NCBI GenBank assembly: GCA_013813145.1
Contig: JACCSE010000037.1
Span: 1-5,936 of the forward strand
DNA: 5,936 nucleotides
Direction of reading: 5' to 3'
Source: Gemmatimonadales bacterium
GTDB lineage: Bacteria > Gemmatimonadota > Gemmatimonadetes > Gemmatimonadales > GWC2-71-9
In this document: one piece after another, positions 1 to 4,828 of the stretch
How the letters are laid out: every line of letters begins with the position of its first letter
How positions within the stretch are numbered: position 1 is the stretch's first letter
Notes under the pieces: model-generated
Database searches by the model: none
What the model saw: only the letters and a program-made list of their open reading frames with translations
Told to the model about the DNA's origin: nothing
Translations under genes and position numbers: made by a program

Positions 1-359
1 CGCGCCTCCCGGGCATCCCGCTCGAGGGTGCGGCGCAGGAGATCGAGGTCGTCCGGCAAGGCGAAGTAATCGTGCGCGCCGCGCCGGACCGCGGCGGCCG
101 CGAGGCGGTGGTCGGGGAGCGCGCCGACCAGGTAGCGTGGCACCGGCGCGGACGGGAGCTCCGCCAGAAGCTCGAGCGCGGCCGCTTCCTCTCCGCCGGC
201 CATGAGCAGGAGGACGCCGGCGCCGAGCGGAAGCGCTGCGCCCGGCTCCGGGCGCCACTCGACCACGCCCGCGCCGAGTTCTCCCGCCAGTTCGGTGAGC
301 GCGACGTGAAAGCTGTCCGAGAGCTGTACGACGGCGATCCACCAATCGCGCTCGGGCAC
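1..359 (-). CDS. Response regulator N-terminus, degenerate receiver domain (partial, runs off left edge)
   Basis: This open frame on the minus strand has no stop and leaves the window at base 1, giving 119 codons. It starts at a GTG (357-359) chosen because GGAGG lies 6 nt upstream; the frame stays open further upstream, but no better site is seen. The protein begins VPERDWWIAVVQLSDSFHVA and alternates hydrophobic strands with Ala/Leu-rich helices like a CheY-type receiver. Residues 91-115 (VRRGAHDYFALPDDLDLLRR and following) match the end of receivers in NtrC-family activators, where the usual text is GAYDYFxKPFDLDELL. Key receiver residues are missing. The acidic pair after strand 1 is replaced by QLSD. 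The phospho-acceptor site after strand 3 reads LLLMAGG with Met53 where Asp is expected. The conserved Lys before Pro is Leu101. I infer a non-phosphorylated pseudo-receiver, probably fused to a sigma-54 AAA+ domain beyond the edge; a stand-alone receiver or another output domain is possible. Confidence 0.6.
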   Translation of the reverse strand, partial: MPERDWWIAVVQLSDSFHVALTELAGELGAGVVEWRPEPGAALPLGAGVLLLMAGGEEAAALELLAELPSAPVPRYLVGALPDHRLAAAAVRRGAHDYFALPDDLDLLRRTLERDAREA

Positions 360-363
360 TCCG

Positions 364-371
364 CTCCTCCC
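364..371 (-). promoter_or_regulatory. Ribosome binding site of the response regulator gene
   Basis: On the minus strand this reads GGGAGGAG, with the GGAGG core ending 6 nt before the GTG at 357-359. It decides the start, since no ATG stands near and the frame remains open upstream. Confidence 0.65.
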
Positions 372-426
372 AGGTGGCCGTCCCCAATCCTGCACGCCGG
401 ACCGGGGGGAACGGTTGACACGGGCA

Positions 427-460
427 GTCCCGCCGGGAACCAGATCGTTCCCAGCGGGAC
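427..460 (-). terminator. Strong hairpin, likely transcription end of DUF4394 gene A
   Basis: Two 14-nt arms (427-440 and 447-460) are complementary around a 6-nt loop. In the minus-strand transcript the single non-Watson-Crick pair is a G-U wobble, while in the plus-strand transcript the same position is a C-A mismatch. The structure is therefore better as minus-strand RNA. It lies 29 nt after the TAA of DUF4394 gene A and 67 nt before the next minus-strand start, as a terminator would. No U-tract follows (the next bases are TGCCCGTG), so intrinsic termination would be non-canonical. An mRNA-stabilising 3' hairpin or a protein-binding dyad are alternatives. Confidence 0.5.
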
Positions 461-489
461 CGGCGCCCCGGAGGAGGCCCGAAATGGGG

Positions 490-1329
490 TTACGGCGCCA
501 CGGCGAGACCGACAACCGCCTCACCGCCGATCGAGCCGACCAGGGTACCCTGGCCGCTGGCCAGGTCGATGGTGTAGAGCGACGAGGCCCCGGTGCCGGT
601 GGTCAGGGCAGCCTAGGCGGTCCCGTCGTCCCCGGCAATGTCGAGAGCGGCGGCATCGCCGGTGTTCACGCCGAGGGGGCCGAGCGTCACCATGATCCCA
701 TCGTTGGGGTTGGGCAGCGTGACCAGGACGTCGAGGTCGGAGTCGATGGCGAAGAGCGCGGTCGTCGTCGGGGCCGGAGTCACGCTGTTGGTGTACGCGG
801 TGGCGACGATATTCGGGGTCGCGCCGGCGTTCGCATCGACGGCGGCGAAGGCCAGCACCCCGTCGGTGGCGGCCAGCACACCGATGGTCTGATCCACCCG
901 CAGGTTGAGCCCACTCTCGCTGTGGATGCGGAGGCGATTCGGCACCGGGTTGAAGTCCACCCCAAAAAATTGGCCGCTCAGGGACGCGACGGGCCCGGCG
1001 CCCACCCGTGCCGCCGCGCCGGTGGCGGCATTGACCGTGTAGACGTTCCCGGCGCTGCCGACGCCATAGAGTTGGCCATCGGCCGCGTTGAAGTCGATTC
1101 CCACCATGGTCTCGCCGCTCGCCATGCCGGTGATGGCGACCGTGCTGCGCTCCTCGCCCGGGTTGTCGCTGTCGATCTCGCGCAACTGATTGGACCCGTC
1201 CACCGCGTACATTTGCCGCCCCTCCACGGGGCCGGGACCGGACGGATCGTCGTAACCACAGGCGGTCGATAACAGGACGGCTGCCACGGCGCTCAGGCGA
1301 AGTACCAGGGGAAGGGTGATCGCTTTCAT
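490..1329 (-). pseudogene. DUF4394 domain lipoprotein A, interrupted by an in-frame TAG
   Basis: This is a predicted exported lipoprotein of the DUF4394 family, whose function is unknown; its repeated short beta-strand motifs suggest a propeller-like fold. Codons 1-24 form a signal peptide (MKAI, then a Leu/Val/Ala-rich core) ending at Cys24 in a slightly atypical lipobox, STAC. Diagnostic motifs are GETMVGIDF (72-80), GQLYGVGSAGNVYTVN (85-100), FGVDFNPVPNRLRIHSESG (122-140) followed by LNLRVD, IVATAYTNS (174-182) and LFAIDSDLD (192-200). The frame hits TAG at 613-615 (codon 239). Reading through it gives 40 more family-like residues (AALTTG, then SLYTIDLASG and VVGLAVAP) ending at TAA 490-492. 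These align with the C-terminus of the paralogue at 4829-5733, where the TAG position is a Tyr (AYATLT against A*AALT). A single TAC or TAT to TAG change would explain it. If the stop is real, the 238-aa product lacks the last conserved blade. The gene diverges from the 1649-3241 gene. Confidence 0.85.
613..615 (-). other. In-frame amber (TAG) codon inside DUF4394 gene A
   Basis: The plus strand reads CTA here, so the gene reads TAG between the codons for GTA and AAL. The paralogue has VAYATL at the same place, so tyrosine is the expected residue. Frame is unchanged on both sides. The lesion may be a true nonsense mutation, a base-call error, or a suppressed stop; the sequence alone cannot tell. 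Confidence 0.85.
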
Positions 1330-1336
1330 TAGCTAT

Positions 1337-1342
1337 TCCTCC
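1337..1342 (-). promoter_or_regulatory. Ribosome binding site of DUF4394 gene A
   Basis: The minus strand reads GGAGGA, 7 nt before the ATG at 1327-1329. It supports this ATG as the true start and shows that the translation signal is intact despite the downstream stop. Confidence 0.7.
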
Positions 1343-1638
1343 GCGGGTGGATGACTCACGCCGGGTCCAGACGACCCGGGAGCCGCCTGAGGGGCAAGCC
1401 GGAGACCCACCTGTCGCGAACATGCAGGTAGCTGTCAAAGAATGACTTGGAAAAATGCGCAGGCCCGGACTGCATCGATACGTACCAGTTCCCTGAGCAC
1501 GCGCATCGCTTCGTTCCACCGAGAGCAGCACTCGGCGGCTTTCCAGGGTCAATGCTGCTGGGTACGTTCCTTCCCGATTCGCGGCCGGCTGCCGCGGTTA
1601 CTCGGCCGGCGTCGCGCCTTCATCAAGTTCCAGCAGAC

Positions 1639-1643
1639 GGGAG
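1639..1643 (+). promoter_or_regulatory. Ribosome binding site of the ABC substrate-binding lipoprotein gene
   Basis: GGGAG stands 5 nt before the ATG at 1649-1651. It selects this start over the in-frame ATG at 1442, whose 69 extra codons would bury the signal peptide. Confidence 0.65.
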
Positions 1644-1648
1644 TCGCC

Positions 1649-3241
1649 ATGGTTCGTAGCGCCGTGGACGTGTGGCGCCGGGCGGGGCTTGTCGGAGTCA
1701 CCGCGATGGCGGCCGGGAGCTGCGCGGACCAGGGAACGAGTTGTCCCGGCTGCGACACCGTCGTCATCGCGGCCACCGGCGAGCCCCCGAGCCTGCTGCC
1801 GCCACTGGTCTACGAGACTGTCGGCCGGGACATCGGCGATCTGGTCTTCGAGCGACTCGCCACCCTCGCGCCGGAGGGCGCTTCGATCGACACGGCGGCC
1901 TACCGGCCCGGCATGGCGGCGAGCTGGGAGCGAGTGGACTCGCTGAGTTGGCGGTTCCATCTGCGGCCGAACGCCCGCTGGCACGACGGCCGGCCGGTCA
2001 CCGCCGAGGATGTGGTGTTTTCCTTCGAGGCCTACGCCGACGCGGCGGTCGGTGCCGTGGCCCAGTCCAGCATCGCCGGCCAGATGACCGCGAGCGCGGA
2101 GGACGATTCCACGGTGCTGGTCCGTTTCCGCCGGGGCGGAACCGAGCAGCTCTACGACGCGACGCACCACGTGAGGGTGTTCCCCAAGCACGTGTGGGAC
2201 TCGATCCCGCGAGCGGAGTGGCCGGCCGATACGTCGCTCGCGCGTCTCGTCGGCAGCGGGCCCTATCGCCCAGTGTCCTGGACCCGCGGCCAGCACTTCA
2301 TCCTCGCGGCCGACACCGCCGGGAAGCAGCCACCGGAAATCCGCCGCCTCATCTGGCGCTTCGCGCGCGATGCGGATGCGGCATTGAACCTGGTGCTCGC
2401 CCACGAAGCCGACCTGATGGAGTCCATCGGCACCCCCGACCGGGTGGCTCGGGTGGCAGCCGACAGCGGTTACCGAACCAGGCCGTATCCCGCCGCGAAC
2501 TACGGCTTCCTGGCATTTCGGCATCGCGACGCGCGTGGCCGCCCCCACCCCACGCTGAGCCGGCGCGAAGTTCGGCGTGGGCTCACCCAGGTGCTCGACC
2601 GCCAGGGCCTCGCGCGCGCGTTTCTCGGGCCAGGGACCGAGGTGCCGCCGGGCCCGATGTCGCAACTGCTCTGGATCTGGTCCGACGACATCGACGTGCT
2701 GGAGTTCGACAGCGCGGCCGGCCGATCGGTGCTCCGGTCGGCATCTGCCGGGCCTCCGATCGATATCCTGGTTCCGAGCACCAGCCCGACTCGCCGCCAG
2801 TTCGCCCAGGCGATCCAGGAGGCCTGGCGGCGAGTTGGGGTTCCGAGCACGGTCACGGCGGTGGAGTTCACCGTGTTCCAGGAGCGGCTGGCAGAGGGAC
2901 GCTTCGACGCTTTCATCGGGGCGTACGGAGACGAGCCGAGTCCGCGTGGCCTCGCCGACCAGTGGTCGCGGTCGGGCTGGGGGGTGCTGAACCACGGCCG
3001 CTATGCCAACCCCTCGTTCGACTCGCTCCTCGACGCCGCCACGGCTGCCCGGGACGTGCCCTCCGCGCGGCGGCTCTGGCATCAAGCGATGGACACCTTG
3101 ACCGCGGACGCGGCCGCCATATTTCTCTATGCTCCGGTGAACGTGGCCGCGGTACACCGGCGGCTGGAGAACGTCTCCATCGATCCGTTTTCGTGGCTCA
3201 GTGGGCTGCCGGATTGGGGGGTGAGCTCGGAGCCACGGTGA
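1649..3241 (+). CDS. ABC transporter substrate-binding lipoprotein, family 5 (peptide/oligopeptide type)
   Basis: Complete 530-residue extracytoplasmic binding protein of the SBP_bac_5 (OppA/DppA/NikA-like) family, normal length for the family. It would sit lipid-anchored in the envelope and hand a ligand to an ABC permease. A basic N-terminus (MVRSAVDVWRR) precedes a hydrophobic segment ending at Cys25 (AAGSC, an acceptable but weak lipobox). A second feature, SCPGC (31-35), puts a CxxC pair right after the anchor. Family signatures follow in order: GEPPSLLPPLVYETVGRDIG (44-63), FHLRPNARWHDGRPVTAEDV (103-122) with VFSFEAY after it, GSGPYRPVSW (202-211), RRGLTQVLDRQGLARAFLG (309-327), GRYANPSFDSLLDAA (450-464), and a C-terminal strand block IFLYAPVNVAAVHRRLENV (491-509). 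No permease or ATPase gene lies within the window, so it is an orphan or its partners lie elsewhere. The ligand cannot be told from the sequence; peptides are a family default only. I recall similar CxxC binding proteins from Gemmatimonadota. Confidence 0.92.
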   Translation: MVRSAVDVWRRAGLVGVTAMAAGSCADQGTSCPGCDTVVIAATGEPPSLLPPLVYETVGRDIGDLVFERLATLAPEGASIDTAAYRPGMAASWERVDSLSWRFHLRPNARWHDGRPVTAEDVVFSFEAYADAAVGAVAQSSIAGQMTASAEDDSTVLVRFRRGGTEQLYDATHHVRVFPKHVWDSIPRAEWPADTSLARLVGSGPYRPVSWTRGQHFILAADTAGKQPPEIRRLIWRFARDADAALNLVLAHEADLMESIGTPDRVARVAADSGYRTRPYPAANYGFLAFRHRDARGRPHPTLSRREVRRGLTQVLDRQGLARAFLGPGTEVPPGPMSQLLWIWSDDIDVLEFDSAAGRSVLRSASAGPPIDILVPSTSPTRRQFAQAIQEAWRRVGVPSTVTAVEFTVFQERLAEGRFDAFIGAYGDEPSPRGLADQWSRSGWGVLNHGRYANPSFDSLLDAATAARDVPSARRLWHQAMDTLTADAAAIFLYAPVNVAAVHRRLENVSIDPFSWLSGLPDWGVSSEPR

Positions 3242-3348
3242 CGGGCGCGGCGCCGCGGCGGCCCAGCCATCCGCATTCCGTCTTGTAGCCCCCCTGAGCC
3301 GGCTGGACCGTAATCCTGGAAACAGTTGATGTGCAGCGAGTTGGCTGA

Positions 3349-3801
3349 ATGGCCCGAGGCGGCTCGGAGGGCACGGCTTCTGCATTCGACCATCGGCTTA
3401 TGCCCCTGTCCTCACTGGTCAACGCCGTGCTCGCGCGCAGTAACGTGATCGTGTTCCTGCGCTCGGGGACCTACAGCGGCGATCTCACGTTCTCCGGGAG
3501 TAATCTCACCCTGTTCGGGGAAGGTCCGCAGGGCGGGACCGTCACCATCGACGGCAACGTCACCGTCAACGGGAGCGGCAACCGGATTCGGGGAGCGCGG
3601 ATCCTGGGGGACCTTTCGTTGATCGGGAGCGGAGCGGGGATCACCTACAGTCGCGTTGGCGGTGCACTCGCGGTCAGCGGCAGCGACGCGGTGCTGCTCA
3701 ACAACGTGTTCTGCGGAGCCGCGACGATCTCGGCGAGCGGGCTCCTGGCCCTGGGCAACGCCGGCCTGCAGCCGGTACCGTCGCCATCCGGCGGTTGTTG
3801 A
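3349..3801 (+). CDS. Small right-handed beta-helix-like protein, probably N-terminally truncated
   Basis: The 150-residue frame shows successive short beta rungs rich in Gly, Ser, Asn, Val and Leu: SGDLTFSGSNLTLFG (43-57), TVTIDGNVTVNGSGNRIRG (64-82), GDLSLIGSGAGITYS (87-101), GALAVSGSDAVLLNNVFCG (105-123) and ATISASGLLALGNAG (125-139). This is the look of a parallel beta-helix of the pectate-lyase-like or surface-protein kind, with Cys122 and a terminal Cys150 that could pair. Such proteins are normally exported, but no signal peptide is present. A TGA directly precedes the first ATG and no Shine-Dalgarno sequence is seen before it or before the internal ATG at 3400-3402 (MPLSSLVNAV). Neither other plus frame supplies a leader within the 107 bases after the 3241 stop. 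I infer a 5'-truncated remnant or an unnoticed upstream start. It could have been transcribed with the binding-protein gene. No enzyme active site is recognisable. Confidence 0.6.
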   Translation: MARGGSEGTASAFDHRLMPLSSLVNAVLARSNVIVFLRSGTYSGDLTFSGSNLTLFGEGPQGGTVTIDGNVTVNGSGNRIRGARILGDLSLIGSGAGITYSRVGGALAVSGSDAVLLNNVFCGAATISASGLLALGNAGLQPVPSPSGGC

Positions 3802-3823
3802 CGGTTGGATCCGTCGTCCAGCC

Positions 3824-4585
3824 TCAGTCGTCCACCCCATCCCCGTCGGCGTCGCGGAAGGCCCGGAAGCTCTCCCGGATGTTCTGCTCCACCTCCGACT
3901 CGTAGGACTCCCCGTCGTTGGCCTGCGCCGGATCCACCAGCCCGGTCCCCGACTCGTTCGCGAACCAGTCCGCGGCGTCGACGTGCAGGGTAAGCGCCAG
4001 CTCACCATCCTCGGCCACCTCGACCGCTTCCGCGAACGAGAGCTCCTCCACTTCGGTCAGATCGCTGGCGAAGACGAACGGCGTGCCGTTGTAGGTCCCG
4101 GTGGCCCGGATGCTGACGTCTTCCATCTCGGGATGCTCGGCCACGAGAGTGGCGTCGCCGTTGGCGTTGGACGGTTTGTGAATCTGGAACTTGAGTCGGT
4201 CGTAGACGCCGACCGGCACCAGCGCGGTCACTGCCGGCTCGGCCTCGTCGTCCAGCGGGAGATCGAACAGGACCGGGCCGAGCCGGACCTCGCCGCACTG
4301 CGCGTCGCCCTCCGCGTCCTCGGCGCAGGAAGCCGTCGGGGCGCCGTCGAGACGGATCTTGCGCAGGACGACCTGGACCCGATCCAGCACGATCTCGTCC
4401 GGGCCGAGCACGATGGTGAGCTGACCCGGCGCGGAGACGAGGGCAGCCTGGGGGCCGGCGCTCATCATCGGGGCCCGGCGGGTGGCGAGCTGGAGGGAGA
4501 CTTCACCCATGTTGGACTCGCTGCACGCGCCGAGGCCGGTTATCAGCGTGACAGCGGTAAGAAGTTGCACTCGCGAGATAGGCAT
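3824..4585 (-). CDS. DUF4382-like secreted lipoprotein with acidic C-terminal tail
   Basis: Complete 253-residue predicted lipoprotein. The signal peptide (MPISRVQLLTAVTLITGLGA) ends in a good lipobox, LGAC, with lipid Cys21. The core resembles DUF4382-type proteins: LTIVLGPDEIVLDRVQVVLR (56-75), an acidic loop with a Cys pair (Cys87, Cys97), ELR-like GPVLFDLPL (103-111), then VPVGVYDRLKFQIHKP (123-138), matching the family's pattern of a paired strand followed by 'PAGTYxxL'. A second beta block, SIRATGTYNGTPFVFASDL (158-176), and LALTLHVDAADWF (196-208) follow. The last nine residues, DADGDGVDD, look like a calcium-binding loop (EF-hand or thrombospondin type 3 style) cut by the stop. The function of the family is unknown to me. 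GGAGAG 5 nt upstream supports the start. The gene converges on the beta-helix gene with only 22 bases between the stops. The DUF4382 assignment is by motif pattern and is moderate. Confidence 0.8.
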   Translation of the reverse strand: MPISRVQLLTAVTLITGLGACSESNMGEVSLQLATRRAPMMSAGPQAALVSAPGQLTIVLGPDEIVLDRVQVVLRKIRLDGAPTASCAEDAEGDAQCGEVRLGPVLFDLPLDDEAEPAVTALVPVGVYDRLKFQIHKPSNANGDATLVAEHPEMEDVSIRATGTYNGTPFVFASDLTEVEELSFAEAVEVAEDGELALTLHVDAADWFANESGTGLVDPAQANDGESYESEVEQNIRESFRAFRDADGDGVDD

Positions 4586-4590
4586 CAGGG

Positions 4591-4602
4591 CTCTCCGGAG
4601 AG
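4591..4602 (-). promoter_or_regulatory. Ribosome binding site of the DUF4382-like gene inside a palindrome
   Basis: The minus strand reads CTCTCCGGAGAG, a perfect 12-bp palindrome whose GGAGAG half (4591-4596) lies 5 nt before the ATG at 4583-4585. The half-site serves as Shine-Dalgarno sequence. A palindrome without loop cannot fold well on itself in RNA, so any regulatory meaning is speculative. Confidence 0.55.
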
Positions 4603-4749
4603 GGTTGGCGGGGTCCTGCCCGGCAACTCGGATACCAGCCCGGGAATTCTACCGAAGTTGTTGCGCGGATGGCGGATGCCTGGGCGCGGCCGCCCGGCCG
4701 TCCAGGCGAAACGCCCGCACCGTGCTGATCTACTTCTCCGTCGATCGAT

Positions 4750-4790
4750 GCGCTGAGCCCCCAGAGCTGACTCCTCTGGGGGCTTCGCGC
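4750..4790 (-). terminator. Perfect-stem hairpin after DUF4394 gene B
   Basis: Arms AGCCCCCAGAG (4756-4766) and CTCTGGGGGCT (4774-4784) pair perfectly over 11 bp around a 7-nt loop. A further GCGC/GCGC pairing (4750-4753 with 4787-4790) extends the stem beyond a 2-nt internal loop. It lies about 40 nt past the TGA of DUF4394 gene B, the position of a terminator. The minus-strand transcript has no U-tract after it, so termination may need other factors. It would also fold in plus-strand RNA, where CTTCGCGCTT follows, but no plus-strand gene needs it. Confidence 0.6.
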
Positions 4791-4828
4791 TTCGCCGCTG
4801 GCCGACCTGCTGCGGAGGCTGGCGCGCT

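Larger units (their letters stand above)
1330..1648. other. Divergent intergenic region between DUF4394 gene A and the ABC binding-protein gene
   Basis: These 319 bases separate two divergently transcribed genes and should hold both promoters. The frame of the plus-strand gene stays open to 1442, but that stretch codes for a basic, low-complexity peptide without signal or domain character, so I treat it as non-coding. A minus-strand TTGACA lies at 1433-1438, without a recognisable -10 hexamer at 16-18 nt. A short dyad, ACCTG/CAGGT (1409-1413 and 1425-1429), sits just downstream of it. On the plus side CGGCCGGC occurs twice (1582-1589 and 1603-1610), 21 bp apart. I see no RNA gene or riboswitch that I can name. 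Confidence 0.5.
4586..4828. other. Spacer between DUF4394 gene B and the DUF4382-like gene
   Basis: These 243 bases hold the 3' hairpin of DUF4394 gene B (4750-4790) and the leader of the DUF4382-like gene. The minus-strand frame 4585-5016 and the plus-strand frame 4482-4919 across it show no domain, signal or ribosome binding site and are not credible genes. The leader contains overlapping small stems at 4678-4716 and a palindromic ribosome binding site at 4591-4602. Confidence 0.5.

Noticed and set aside
415..420. Plus-strand TTGACA resembling a -35 box
   Set aside because: No -10-like hexamer at 16-18 nt downstream and no plus-strand gene follows.
613..615. Programmed recoding (selenocysteine- or pyrrolysine-like) at the TAG of DUF4394 gene A
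   Set aside because: The aligned residue is an ordinary tyrosine, no downstream insertion element is seen, and one base change explains the stop more simply.
415..1272. Plus-strand open frames opposite DUF4394 gene A
   Set aside because: The minus strand encodes clear DUF4394 motifs; the plus-strand product has no recognisable features and starts at a TTG without a ribosome binding site.
3246..3257. CGCGGCGCCGCG palindrome right after the binding-protein gene as a terminator
   Set aside because: The palindrome has no loop and no U-tract, so it cannot form a useful hairpin; expected by chance in this base composition.
1672..3288. Plus-strand open frame of 538 codons overlapping the binding-protein gene in another frame
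   Set aside because: Arg/Pro/Ala-rich translation without motifs; it overlaps a recognised gene almost completely.
1598..3385. Long minus-strand open frame (595 codons) opposite the binding-protein gene
   Set aside because: It is an antisense shadow of high-GC coding DNA. The translation is rich in Arg, Pro, Gly and His, with no domain, and the plus strand carries a complete family 5 protein.
3800..3815. GACGG/CCGTC hairpin between the convergent beta-helix and DUF4382-like genes
   Set aside because: Only five base pairs and no U-tract; too weak to call a terminator.
4646..4651. Minus-strand TAGAAT, close to a -10 consensus, about 60 nt before the DUF4382-like gene
   Set aside because: No -35-like hexamer at 16-19 nt upstream; one AT-rich hexamer alone is weak evidence.
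3656..4756. Plus-strand open frame of 366 codons across the DUF4382-like gene
   Set aside because: Antisense to a lipoprotein with signal peptide, lipobox and ribosome binding site; its own translation lacks any signal or domain.
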